NCBI GenBank assembly: GCA_019925795.1
Contig: CM034315.1
Coordinates: 1,798,001 to 1,862,000 of the forward strand
Source: Dendrobium chrysotoxum
Lineage: Eukaryota > Streptophyta > Magnoliopsida > Asparagales > Orchidaceae
Direction: 5' to 3'
DNA: 64,000 nucleotides
The notes under the pieces were generated by a model. It worked only from the letters and a program-made list of their open reading frames with translations, searched no databases and was not told where the DNA came from. A program made the translations under genes and the position numbers. Positions 48,166 to 59,743 of the stretch are shown here, one piece after another (within the stretch, counting starts at the first letter, position 1; every line of letters starts with the position of its first letter).

Positions 48166-49399
48166 TATCGAAATTGCCTAATTAGGGGTATTTTGGGGGT
48201 TTTGGCCCAAATCAGCTCCAAACTGATTGGAATCACCCCCAAAGATCAGAAATGACCTAAGAAGGTGTTCCCAAGTGTTTGGGGAAAATTTGGGATTTTT
48301 AATAATTTTTAATGATTTAATTAAGGCAAAAAGGTGATTTTTGATTAAGGTTGAATTAAAGTCCAGATTAAGGTCCAATTAAGGGGCCCTAATTATCTAA
48401 GGTTGGGGACTGAATTCTGGAGAGTTTGAGGTATTATGGGTATTTTTCTGATTTAAAATGGATTTATTAGATTTTACTGAAGTTTCTAAGGCTTAATTAA
48501 CGGGTGAGTTAGGGTTTGCTAATTAAGTGTTTTAAAGAGTCCAGAAAATTCCTAGAAAATTCTAGAGGGTCCCAGATGTCACTATGTTTAAGTGTTTCAA
48601 ATTTCAAGCTATTCAGGGTTCTACCCTAATTCCTGGAATTTTTCTAAGTTTGCTAGACGGGTCCTTAATTGTTGTCCTTAGGGTGTCACTACGTTATATA
48701 GGAGTGAAATGAAGTAACTAACCCTTAGGCATAATACAGAGGGTAAATGCAGCAAATATAAACACACCAAGCCATGTCCTTAGATCTAGGAGAGCCTAGG
48801 CTAAGTGCTTGTGCAACCTACACATGCAAGGACTACGAAAACACTAAGTAAAGAAGCCTAATGAAGTGATTAGTGAATGATTGGGACACAATCATTCACT
48901 AATCCTTCTCCCACACGAATTGCTCTTCATATACATAGCCTAGGTTTAAGATTTCATAAGGGGTGGACCTCCCAAAATTGGGGGATTTAAATAATATGTA
49001 ATTTTAAACTCATTTTTAAAATACATAAATATTATAAATAATAATAATGTAAATTTGAAAATAAGATAACTGAAAATACTTCAGTTCATAAGTATGGGAG
49101 GTCTACCAGCCACCAAGGGGGTTTTAAAAATAATTTTTTTTTTATTTTAAAATAATCAATTATATTAATTAAATAATATTTAAATAATTAAAAAAAAAAA
49201 AAACATAGAAATGCAGAAAACATCTAGAAATGACAGAATCACATATAGGAAATAATTTTAAATTAAAATTCATATTTTTCTTAAAAGAACGAGGTATTGC
49301 ACGCAAAAATCCGATTTAAAACGAGAAAGTTATGAATTTTTGAAGTTTAAATAGATTTAAAGGTAATTTTGAAATAATTTAAAATGATCAATATTTGAA

Positions 49400-50526
49400 A
49401 ATAATTAATTATTTTAAAAATAAATCAAATATAATATCTGAATTTTAAAATAAATTTAAATAACAATAAAATAACTTTAAAGCATAAAAATAAATAATGT
49501 AATAATAGTCAAGATAGTTTCAAAGTATTAACAATATAACAATATTATTAAAATAATAATATTATTAATTTAATAATGTTAAAATAATGTTAATAATAAT
49601 AATGAACTATTAACATTATAATAACATGAATATTTAATGTAGTAATGATAGTAATATTATTATTATTAATGATATTGATATTAAAATAATATTAATAATG
49701 ATAATCAATATTAATATTATAATAATATAAATATTAATATAATAATATTATTGAAATAATAATATTATTACCAATCATGATATTGATATTATAACAATAC
49801 CAATGATGATAATAAATATTAATATTATGATAATATAAATATTAATATAATAATAATATTATTAAAATAATAATACTATTATTAATCATAATATTAATAT
49901 TAATAATCATAATAAACCTTAATATTATAATAATATAAATATTGACATAGTAATGATATTATTAAAAATAATAATATTATTATTAATCATAATATTGATA
50001 TTATAATAGTATTAATAATAATAATAAATATTAATATTATAATAATGTAAATATTAATATAATAATAATATTATTAAAATAATACTATTATTAATCATAA
50101 TATTGACATTATAATAATATTAATAATAATAATTAATATTAATATTATAATAATATAAATATTAATATAATAATAATATTATTAAAATAATAATATTATT
50201 ATTAATCATAATATTGATATTATAATAATATTAATAATAATAATTAATTAATATAATAATAGTAATAGTAATAAAAAAAAAGGATAATTAAAATGATTAA
50301 AAAAAAATAATAATGATAATAATAATATAATAATAATAATAATAAGAATAATTAAAATAATAATAATAATAATAATAATAATGATAATAAAATAGTAATG
50401 ATAAGACATAATTAAAATAATAATAATAATAATAATAATATAATAATAATAATAATGATAATATAATAATAATAATAATGATAATATAATAATAATAATA
50501 ATAATGATAATAAAAAAAAAGATTAA

Positions 50527-50577
<51 letters not shown>

Positions 50578-50600
50578 TAATTTTCATAAATAATTTAAAT
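49400..50600. repeat. AAT/ATT-rich simple-sequence tract
   Basis: About 1.2 kb composed almost only of A and T with AATAATATT and, from about 50320, (AAT)n-like runs. Long tyrosine/isoleucine-rich frames on the minus strand are artefacts of composition. A ~180-bp higher-order similarity (ATTAATCATAATATTGATATT recurring) suggests local duplication. Confidence 0.85.
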
Positions 50601-50713
50601 ATTGTAAATAATAATAACTAAATAATTATTTAAATTTATTTAAATTTTTCTGATTTTTAAAATACAAATAAAACATATTTTAAAATAAATATTATTTAAA
50701 AAAAAAAATATTT

Positions 50714-51180
50714 GGCGGCGGCGGCGGCTCGGTGCGGCGGCGGTCAGCCACGTGTCGGCCCGGGACTGGTTCCGCGGTCCCGGGCAATGATTGGGGAGAG
50801 AACCCGCGGCAGCGACGGCTGGGTGGCCACGCGGCGAGCCCTGATTGGGTCCGCGGTTCTGGGGCAATGATTGCCGCGGCGGGCAATCATTGCCGTAATG
50901 ACCGCGGCAATGATTGCCGCGGTCGAACCGCCACTTAGCCACGTCAGCGGGCCGTACCCGCCGTCCGATCTCTCGCCGCGATGAATCGACGGTCGTGATG
51001 GAGTCAGACGACGCGCCGATGCCAAGGAGGGATCCCCACGGTCGTTCCAAACCGCGGAATGACCAGATCTCCGCCATTGATTTCGAAATCAACGGCGGAG
51101 ATCAACTCCCCCTGGACGAGAAGCCGAGACCGAACCCTAATACACTATTCTGGCTCGTTCTCGAGATCGGCTGAACCAAA
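50714..51180. other. GC-rich palindromic block in the 7-kb insertion
   Basis: An abrupt switch from nearly pure AT to a (GGC)n start, followed by repeated inverted words. GGCAATGATTGCCGCGG and related copies occur at about 50785, 50862, 50882 and 50905 and can pair with each other. GATTTCGAAATC-type palindromes follow near 51080. Frames over 60 codons here come from GC bias. Confidence 0.65.
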
Positions 51181-51729
51181 CACGATGAAATTTTAAACAT
51201 GTGATCTATGAATGAACAGAAATCGTGTGGGATGATTCATTTGGCTTAAAACGCACTAATGACGATGCTAATTAACCCTAAGTGTTTCTAACTAGGGTTA
51301 GGTATTATACCTAATCCACACGGTGGATTCGGGCGATCTTGGGCTTGTTGAACTTGTAGACTGTCCACGAGTAATCCCCTAGTTGATCTCGAGCCTCGAA
51401 ACGCCTTGGATCGGACGGGATTCGCGTAGGAAGGTTCTAGCCCTCGGTTCGCCGGAAAGTCTGCCGCCGGCGGGGTCTTGGTGGCGGATTTGGGTTGGAA
51501 AAGGTGGGGACGGGTCGTGGGAGCTCTCACACAGAATCTCACAGGCTTTGGGGGCTTAGAGATCGGGCAAGAGTAAAAGTCCCCTAAATCAACCCTAATT
51601 CCATCTATTTAAAGCTCTAGGGTCAAGACCAACGGCTAGGATCCTATCTAGGGTTTGATTAGGAGGTTATTGGGCCTCTAATGCCGTGGTTTGAGCCTTA
51701 GAGCATTAGGGAAGTTTTTGAGGCCTTAA

Positions 51730-52239
51730 TAGGTCTTAAATGGACCTAAATAGGTCATTTAGACCCATTAAAGGCTAGGGTTGACCAAGTCAACACTTGA
51801 CTTGGTCAAACCAGTCAACTTAAGCCTAGGGGGTGAGGGTTTGAGCCCAAGAGAGGGTTTAGCTGGGTTGGGATCTGATCTGAACCCATTAAGGCCTATA
51901 TGGGTCAACTGGGTTGACCTGGTCAACCAGGTTGACCCAGGACCAAGACTTAGGCCCAATGGGTCAAGCCTGACCCACTGAGTCCAGTGGAGGAGAGAAT
52001 AGGGCTTGGAGAGCCCTGGATTGGGTTTGAATCTAATTTGGACTTGATTTAGACCCATATGGGTCTAATGGGTCAACCTGGGTTGACCTGGTCAACCAGG
52101 TTGACCCAGGGCCTGGGTCTGGGCTCAACAGACTCAGTTTGACTCATTGAACACAAGGGAGAGGGTCTTGGGCCCTGACTTGGTCAATTTGACCAGGTCA
52201 ACTCCCTTGACCAAGCCTGGGAGAAAATCAGGGTCAACA
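51730..52239. repeat. GTTGACC-rich repeat at the end of the 7-kb insertion
   Basis: Blocks with GGGTTGACCTGGTCAACCAG at about 51910 and 52080 are 168 bases apart and internally palindromic (GGTTGACCTGGTCAACC). A less similar unit precedes them near 51780. Confidence 0.75.
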
Positions 52240-52244
52240 GTCAC

Positions 52245-53462
52245 CCTTAAGCCACCTCTCCTACTCACGGCCCACTACCAAACCCCTCCAACTTTCATAC
52301 ATAACCACTCCCTTCATCTCATCATCACATCACACAAGCCTAACCTAACCCTAGCCTACCCGTCCCAACCCCTCCTCTTCCTATTTTCCCTCCGATCTTC
52401 CACACCTTCCATATTTGCTTGATTTGAATTCAAGTTGGGAGAAATAATTTCAGATTTCAATCAATTTGAAATTTGAGAATATTCCTAAAGTTGGCAAGTT
52501 TATTTTAGGAAAGTTTCCAAATTTCATCCAAATCAATCTTGAATTGAATTGGATTTAATAATTACTTCCTAATTTATCAATCCCAATCAATCAAGCATTT
52601 AATCACCCCTCCAATCCCCTTCTCCCCAACACCATGCCGCCAGCCCCTCTCTCTCTCTCCCCTCTTTCTCTCTCCAATTTTCCCCTCTCCACATTAACTC
52701 CTAGCCCTTTGGGAATTAAGTTCAAATTTTGATTTCTAATTTCCCTCCAAGGGAAAATCTGAAAATTTATTTCAGATTTTAAACTTTCTCCACTCAGAAC
52801 CTAAACCCTAATTCCTCCCAACCCCCCCCCCCGCCAACCCCTCCTCCTACCTCCTTCCACTTGGATGTTGAAGAGGAGGCTCTATTCCCTTGAAGAAGAA
52901 CGATAAGGACAGCAAAGATCATGGCCATCAACACGTCAACGTTTGGGAGATCAACACTTCAACGTTTGGGAGAAACTTCTTTCTCTCCAATTGAACCTTT
53001 TAAAGGAGGCCACGACGGATTTTCCTCCACATCTTATTTCCGGACTTGGACAAAGGTGAGTCACTTCCCCTTCTTTTATTACTTGTCTAATCCCCTATTC
53101 TTGTAGGTGATGACAAGTAATAAGGAACCGTGCTCCATCATTGCCTAAGCTTAATAAACGTAGGACTTTTGCTTGCCGTTACCTCGAGTGTAGTAAACGT
53201 AGGGATGAGCATGCTTTCTTTGCTTCTAATCTTATTGTTAGATTAGGGATTTTGTTTGAAAGCTACTTAATTGCATAATATTGATATTCTACGTGGTTTT
53301 GATAAATCTAGCACTTGGCAAACGGCTTAGCCTAAACGTAGGCACCTCTCTCTTGTTTTACTTTGATGTTTTGGATTGATAAAAGTTCTAATCATAATTG
53401 TTTTATCAAGAAATCGTGCAAGTTCTAATCACATCCATCCAAGGCATTGTAGTTCTACATCA
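52245..53462 (+). repeat. 3' LTR of the chromovirus, second part
   Basis: Continues the LTR after the nested insertion and matches 38701-39522, except for an extra ~400-bp CT-rich block near 52550-52950 that the 5' LTR lacks. Ends GTTCTACATCA. Confidence 0.9.
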
Positions 53463-53467
53463 CTAAG

Positions 53468-53918
53468 CATAAATTCTTTCTCCATGATTTTCCTTTGACT
53501 CAGCATGTGAATACTAATCCGCTTCTGTTTTTTTATTTTTTGGATCTGGGTAATTTGAATTTGGTCTTGCCTAATTAAGCACTATGGGATGGATAATTTC
53601 TTTTATTTGATATAACTGGTGCTATTACTTAAATGGGTTCAGTTTCACGACTCTTGTATATCAGCCATGTTCTTGGGGATATGTATTTTTACTTTTGCCT
53701 GATAAATCCTTTATATTATTTCTAGACAAAGAAATTGATGGCTTTTTTCAGTTCTTTGTGAATGACTATTAAGCCTAACAATTGATTAGCTTGAATTTGT
53801 TGCTCTGTACCTACCTTTGTAATTCATTTATTGCAATGCCATCAGGCATTGTTTGTTTTAACAGTTTTTATATCCAAGCCTAACATCTCTTGGGATATCT
53901 TTCTTTTGATGACTGCAG
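53468..53918 (+). other. Original intron 5 sequence before exon 6
   Basis: T-rich intron sequence leading to a pyrimidine-rich tract and the CTGCAG acceptor. No repeat recognised. Confidence 0.6.
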
Positions 53919-55907
53919 TTTATTGGAAATGTTCATGGAGATGAACCCGTTGGACGAGAATTACTTGTACGCCTTGCAAATTGGCTGTGTAATAATTATA
54001 TGAAGGACCCTCTGGTAATCTTCCAGTCCTTCTCTTCCTCTTCCCCACCCTCCCTTCTTTATCAGCAAATGTGACACAAGCTAGCTTACGTGCTCTTTCA
54101 TACTATTTTCTATGTTGCTATTTAATGCCGGAATTTCAATTTTTGCTTAAGACAAAGATAATTAACTTCCGGCATGTATTTGCCTTTAAAAAGTAAGATG
54201 TGAATTGCAAGAATGCTTTAAATAATAATTATCATATTTCATCTTACAATTACTGTTGGAGTGAACATGCAGCATTTCAGGAGTGTAGAATGGGTCCAGT
54301 TTATTTTATTTTATTTTTTCTTGATTCTGATATTGTGGAGGCCCGGTACTTCGAGCTGAAATATGAAAAAAGTTAATCTTAGTTGCATCTGAGTGCTTTT
54401 ATTATTCCCGTGGGACTCTTAACTTAGCAGCGGATATAATGCGACTGCTTGCAAGCAAAATAAATTTGACCTAACATTGTTAACTTATCGGATTGCTTAA
54501 ATCGTCACCTAGGTATGGCCCATATGGATTCTGAAAAGGCATTGGCTAGCATAGGTCCAGTTTATGCTTCCATATAGAAACTTGTCATTTCTCTTTAACA
54601 AATAAAGGGGTTAGAATCTATCTGGTAGGCCTGTTTTTGAAAAATTTCCTTGCTGCTTTCTTAACCCACAGTACAATAGTAAAAAAAGCATTCTGATGAA
54701 CAACATAGCCCATTGTTTTTTTATTTTTTATTTTTCTGAATTCCTATTCAACGAGTCTTAAATTTTTAGGTGCAATAGAATTGAGAATTCGATTTTTCCA
54801 AAATAGATGCCCCCAGTAGTATTAAAGTGCTAGTATTCCAATTGAGATAGGACGCTATGGATCATCCTTCATTTCCATTTGCCACACAGGGAACTGATAT
54901 GGCACTTGTTCTTTAATTGTAAGCTCACTTTTCTGTAGAAAGCATTTGCTGCCAGAATTTCATGAACTCCCTATGTTTAGCAATAAATTGCAATTGTGCT
55001 TAAGAGATAAATATTCTTTCACTAATTCTTCTATCATGCTTGTTTAGGGGTTTGTTTTTGTACTTGAAATTTGGAATAGCATTGTATCATATATTAGCTA
55101 TCAAAATGCTTTTCATTCATCTGGAACTCTTTTTTGTATCCTACGTTGTATCGGTACAAATGAGTACAACATCAAGCCTTTATTCCACTATATGTGGTCG
55201 GCTACTTGACTTCTTTTTTTTTATTGTCCTATTAAAAAGTTGAATTCTTATTTAAAACTAATAAAAAAAAGATCATTTCTAATACTTTTTAACTAAGTCT
55301 TTTCAGGTCTACCTCTACCTTTATTAATATAGGACATATCTAATACATCTATTCTCCTAATTGGGTGATCGGAAGGACGACTTTTTATATGACCAAACCA
55401 TCTAAGATAACTCTCTCTAATCTTATCTGCCACTGGAGCTATTCCAACATTTTCATGTATATACTCGTTTCACATTCTATCTCTAAGAGTAGAGCCACTC
55501 AACCACCTGAGGATCCTCATCTCTGCAACACATAACTTAATTTTATGCTTCTCTTTTAATGCCCAACATCTTGCGCCATAAAGTATTGCAGGTCTTGCCA
55601 TCATCTTATAGAATTTCCCTTAAGTTTGACGTGTACTTTTCTCCATACAAAATGCCCTATATATTCCTCCACTTCAACCATCCAACTTGAATTCTACAAA
55701 TAATATCCTCATCTATTTCACCATCATTTTGAACAATAGACCCGAGATATTTAAAATGTGAGATCTTTTTAACGACTTGATCGTCAGCTAGCGTAAAATT
55801 TATCGAACAATCATGACATGAATTCTTTAATCCTATGTTATATTGGTATGCATATTCTATTTAAAAATGCTGAACTTCAGCATGAAAAACATGGCATTAC
55901 ATGTATG

Positions 55908-55944
<37 letters not shown>

Positions 55945-56864
55945 TTAGTTAGCTAGTTAGTCTATGCATCTGATTGTTCCCTGCTCCTCTTCTTGGTTGT
56001 TTTTGTTCAATACACAGGCAACATTGATTGTAAACAATGTCCATCTTCACATTCTCCCATCCATGAATCCTGATGGGTTTGATATGAGGAGACGTGGCAA
56101 TGCAAATAATGTGGATTTGAATAGAGATTTTCCTGATCAAGTGAGTAGTCACATGTTATATTCATCTTGCTTCTTTCAATTCATGTTTTCTGATTATCAT
56201 TGATCATATTTGCAGTTTTTTTTGTCTTCTACATAAGTAATACTTTTTATGCACTAAAATTGCATGTCTACATCTTGCTGTCTAAAATAACAAATGGTCA
56301 CAGTTTTACCCTTTGAATGATGGGCTGGCCCAGCGGCAACCTGAAACAAAAGCAATTATAAAATGGGTGGAAGGACGGAAATTTACAGCCTCTGCAAGTT
56401 TACATGGGGTAATATACTTTATTTGAAGTGTTGATGTGATCCGCTAATTCCTTCCCTCTTAATATACTTCAGTTGTGGTGCTTCATTGTTCTGATGAGTA
56501 TTTTTTCCTGCTTTGTCTTGGTAAGTTATATGTAGTTATTAATTTCGTGGTTACAAGAAACAAAACAAATAATTTGCATTTTCTGTATTACGTGCTAAAT
56601 CTCAACAGTTGTCTAGTGTTTATACCTTTTTAAAGCTTTCATAGAGTCCTCTCTTTCTTTTTAATAATCTATATCATGCCTTGACTTCTGAATCTTTCTT
56701 AAAATCTTCATAAATTGATAAAATTCAAAAAATAGTTTGCCTAGGCTGTTTTATTATGGAAGTTTGGTACATGTTATCCTAGTTCTTAGTTAATATTTGT
56801 TATATTTTCCACTTCAGGGTGCACTGGTCGCAAATTATCCTTGGGATGGTGTTCAAGACGGAAG
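53919..56864 (+). CDS. SOL1: SOL1-like M14 carboxypeptidase, exons 6-9 (continues beyond the window)
   Basis: Exons: 53919-54014, 56018-56140, 56304-56408, 56818-56864, with GT-AG introns and phases 0, 0, 0, 2. Together with exons 1-5 they encode 242 codons. Zinc ligands are His125 and Glu128 (HGDE in GNVHGDEPVGRE) and His226 (SLHGG). The substrate-binding Asn-Arg pair is at 186-187 (NRDFPDQ). MNPDGFDMRRR and YPWDG are further family motifs. These match plant carboxypeptidase D-like SOL1, which trims basic residues from CLE-type propeptides. The remaining catalytic Glu and the transthyretin-like domain must lie after 64000. No disabling mutation was seen. The protein is predicted to act in the endomembrane system. 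Confidence 0.9.
55165..55795 (-). mobile_element. RTE-type LINE 3' fragment in intron 6
   Basis: Antisense to the host gene. ACATCAAGCCTTTATTCCAC marks its 3' end. The sequence is co-linear with 23366-24775 but without the MITE, so it shows the empty site near 55553. Coding remnants are broken. Confidence 0.75.
55902..55942. repeat. (AT)n microsatellite in intron 6
   Basis: A GTAT-type start followed by about 16 AT units, 75 bases before exon 7. Confidence 0.9.
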
Positions 56865-57026
56865 GTAATGGCTACACAGATTACTTTGAATGTATACAAG
56901 CTACTTTGTGGACTTAATGGCTTTGCAATCACCACTCGCTATTATTTGCTTATGTTTGATCATTTGCCATAAGGACAGGCTTTCTTAAACTCACCTAATA
57001 TGGCTGTATGAATCTTTGCAATAATG

Positions 57027-57230
57027 AACATCGTCAGTTTGCAAAACGGACTTCGCCGTTGTGTCCAAAACGTCGAAATCATATTGAAAAGGCTGTAATA
57101 TTGTCCATGCCATCGAAGATGATCAAAATTGATAGACTATAGATAAAATGTTGTGCGGCGTTAAAGAAACATCACCCGTTCGCAAAACAGACTTTGCCGT
57201 TGCGTCCGGAACGTCGAAAATACCTAGAAA
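57027..57230. repeat. Two copies of a ~145-bp diverged repeat
   Basis: TTTGCAAAACGGACTTCGCC (near 57038) and TTCGCAAAACAGACTTTGCC (near 57179) head two units that also share GTCCNNAACGTCGAAA. The same family recurs at 60670-61350. Confidence 0.7.
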
Positions 57231-57278
57231 TGACTGTAATATTTCTTGAGTTTTCGAACAAGCAAAAATAAAAAGTTA

Positions 57279-58405
57279 CAGTGGCGGATTGAGGGGGGGC
57301 ATTGGGCACGTGCCCCTCTAAAAAAACTATGATTTTTAATTTTGATCTCCCGCCTTATTAAAAAAAAAAAATCCTGCGTGTTTTTGTTGAATAGTCCAGG
57401 CTACCCTAAAATTTTTGCTCATATTCCATCTTCCATTTTGTAATCTTGTGGCTTGGCACTTGATCTCTCCGCCAAAGAGGAGCTAGACGCATCTTCTGAA
57501 GCGAAAACCGTGATTAGGAAGGGATTTCTTTCATAGCTTTTGATATTCTTTCTTTTTTTTTGAATTTTACTTTGTACTTCTATCAGAGTTCATGTATAGG
57601 AATGATTAAATTGTACATTGCTTTGCTTGGTTATATAATTTGTTTTCTTTATGATTAATGCACCCGTATCTAATCCTAATGCCTTCACAGAAGCAAAAAT
57701 TGTGATGTTATTGTCTCAATAAAGCACGTTATTTAGATATCTAAGTCATTTGTGTTTATAAAACACTTGCTTTAAAAGCACTTTATTGTCTCAAATAGTG
57801 ATGATAATTTGTTGATGTTATTGTTTTGTTTTACTACAGATAGATTGCCTAAATGCATCCTTGGTAGCGCACTTTTTTATACTATCGGTATTACATCGTT
57901 TTACAGAGACAAATACTGAGTTACTTCTTTCTATTGCTCGCTTGAGTCCAAACAATTCTTTTTCTACATTCAATAAAGAGAGACTGAATCGACTAGCACA
58001 TCTTTATCCATATAATTTTAGCCCTATTGATCTGGCAATTTTGATAATCAGTTGAAAACTTATATCATGGATATGTGGTCTATCATAAAAAATTGACTAT
58101 GGAATAGAATTAGAAATCAGTGTATGAATGATACTTTAGCTGCATACATTGAGAAATAAATATTGAATTGTATTGATAATAAAATTTTTATTTAACTCTT
58201 CCAAAATATGAAGAGTAAATGCTAAAAGTTGTTAGTATTTTGTTTTAATCTTATATGTAATATTCTATCTTTTTAAACTAATAAATTTAATAAACAAAAT
58301 TTTTAAAATTGCCAATATCGATCCTAAGCTCAGATGGAAAAAATTGAGGGAAAATAAAAAAAAATAAATTATTCCCCCTATAAAAAATTCCTGGCTCTTC
58401 CACTG
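57279..58405 (+). mobile_element. Tip100-like hAT transposon remnant
   Basis: Ends are CAGTGGCGGATTGAGG and, reverse complemented on the right, CAGTGGAAGAGCCAGG, close to the CAGNGGCGGAGCNAGG ends of plant Tip100-type hATs. Flanks AAAAGTTA and CAAAATTA match at 6 of 8. Around 57876-58055 a frame retains the transposase C-terminal region (TNTELLLSIARLSP, FNKERLNRLAHLYP). Most of the transposase is deleted, so it is defective. It split the repeat family of 57027-57230. Confidence 0.72.
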
Positions 58406-58698
58406 CAAAATTAGCACGAATTACGAGGTGACAACACTGAAATCGAGATGCACGGAAAACGAGAACTTATGTGAGGGAGTAGTTCATTTCTTTTCTCGGT
58501 TTAAACTAATTTTATAATAATAATAAATATATATTTATATATAATTATAAAAATCAAAATCAATTTAAAATCCTATCTCTATTCCATCATACAGCTACTC
58601 AAATCCCGCTCATTCGGCGCCTCCCTATGAAATCCCATGTTTCCCTCCTGTTTCTTTGCTCTTTCACCCACGTTTTTCTCTTAGCCCACTCATGTAGC

Positions 58699-58755
<57 letters not shown>

Positions 58756-59132
58756 CTTCCTTCTTTCACGCCTCTTCCCTTTGTTCGGCTCCTACCTCTT
58801 GCACTAAATCGCAACCCAACAGTCACTTGCATACTCGAGTAGCCTTCCATACCCAATCTTCCTCTTTGACTCTCAACCGACTTGCTGACCCCACTCCCAA
58901 ACTCTTACCAGACAAGCCGAACAACCCCATCCCCTGCTTCTGCCCGTGCACATACTATAGGTTGCCCGACCCATCTCACCACCCCAGTTGCCGAACTCTT
59001 GCCACTGCTGTTCCATACGCCTCCTCCAATAGCCCATGAAAACTCTAATTTCAACCCCACGATCTTACATCTCCCACCTAAAAAATCGCAGCCCCCAGCT
59101 ACCTCTTTATCTACCCAAACCCAACAGCCTTC
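58406..59132. other. Intron 9 non-coding sequence with (TAA)n microsatellite
   Basis: A (TAA)n run of about 18 units occupies 58700-58754. Flanking frames are low-complexity or pyrimidine-rich without recognised domains. The sequence continues after the MITE at 59744. Confidence 0.5.
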
Positions 59133-59140
59133 ATTCCACC

Positions 59141-59735
59141 TAGGGGTGTCAAATATCGATCCGATCAAACTCGACTCAGAAAATTCAGGTTTGGGTTGAC
59201 CCGTTTAACAAATGGATGGGGTTCGGGTTTCATTTTTCGCCCCGTTTGAAAAATTGGGTCAGGTCCTGGTCAACCAGGTAACCGGAGTTTGACTCGGTAT
59301 TGACTCGTTAACCCTCTTTAGTCGCCCGCAACCGACACCGCATGCACTTGTCGCATGCACACATCGCGGTCGCACAGCGCACTCGTGCAATTGCGCACTC
59401 CGCCCGATCCCTCTAGCTTCCAGGCTGGCATTGCCACACTCGCACCGCCGCACACAGCGCATGCACACCCACAGACTGCAACACCCTTGCGCAGTCTGCC
59501 AGGCGGTGGCCCGCTCGCGTAGTCGTGAACGCCTGTGCATCCGCGCACTCGACACTCGCACGATCTCGCTAGTCCGATCTCCGGTCAGGTCGGGTTAACT
59601 CAGTAAACCAGCGGGTCGGGTCTGGTCCGAGTCCAAATTTATGACCCGTTTGCAAAATCGGGTTGGGTTCGGGTCAACCCGTTTTGACCCGGGTCGATTC
59701 TGGGTTCGACCCGAAATCAAATTTTGACACCCCTA
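59141..59735. mobile_element. Non-autonomous hAT element (TAGGGGTGTCAAA ends), 595 bp
   Basis: Begins TAGGGGTGTCAAATAT and ends TTTTGACACCCCTA, with flanks ATTCCACC (59133-59140) and ATTCCCCC (59736-59743), 7 of 8. It has CGGGT-type subterminal regions and a GC-rich core (ACTCGCACCGCCGCAC and GCATGCAC words) unrelated to the cores of the other two copies. Confidence 0.88.
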
Positions 59736-59743
59736 ATTCCCCC

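Larger units (their letters stand above)
45207..52239. mobile_element. 7.0-kb TG...CA insertion, probable giant solo LTR
   Basis: Starts TGTGGACCTCC and ends AGGGTCAACA, flanked by GTCAC (45202-45206 and 52240-52244). The insertion point is exact because the uninterrupted 5' LTR shows the empty site. TG...CA ends with a 5-bp duplication are those of an LTR element. No gag, pol or integrase frame is present, and the two ends are not copies of one another, so a solo LTR left by recombination fits best. It holds a 168-bp tandem repeat, an AAT-rich tract, a palindromic GC-rich block, a TATA-like CTATTTAAAG near 51605, and a terminal GTTGACC repeat. Orientation is unknown. The unit is very long for an LTR. 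Confidence 0.75.
38215..53462 (+). mobile_element. Ty3/gypsy chromovirus with a nested insertion in its 3' LTR
   Basis: CTAAG flanks both ends (38210-38214 and 53463-53467). The order is 5' LTR, initiator-Met-type primer site, leader, one long gag-pol frame, 3' LTR. A chromodomain at the C-terminus of integrase defines a chromovirus; the clade was not settled. The 3' LTR is split by a 7033-bp insertion (45207-52239). Aligning the first 486 bp of both LTRs by eye gives about nine differences (about 2%), so it inserted recently and the nested element even later. Confidence 0.92.
27156..53918 (+). other. 26.8-kb intron 5 of the carboxypeptidase gene
   Basis: The donor is AAA|GTTAGT at 27156 and the acceptor CTGCAG|TTT at 53918. 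The exons on either side join in phase 0 across a conserved protein segment (AEPAFK then FIGNVHGDEPVGRE), so the two parts belong to one gene. Nested retroelements fill it: copia, RTE LINE, gene-capturing LTR element, chromovirus, giant LTR. Stretches 27156-27990 and 53468-53918 look like original intron sequence. Confidence 0.85.
54015..56017 (+). other. Intron 6 of the carboxypeptidase gene
   Basis: A 2.0-kb intron containing an RTE LINE remnant (55165-55795) and an (AT)n run (55902-55942). The remainder is ordinary T-rich intron. Confidence 0.75.

Noticed and set aside
50297..50587. Tyr/Ile-rich 96-codon frame on the minus strand
   Set aside because: A product of the AAT/ATT simple repeat.
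45207..52239. Full LTR retrotransposon with its own pair of LTRs
   Set aside because: The two ends do not resemble each other and no gag or pol remnant was found; solo LTR preferred.
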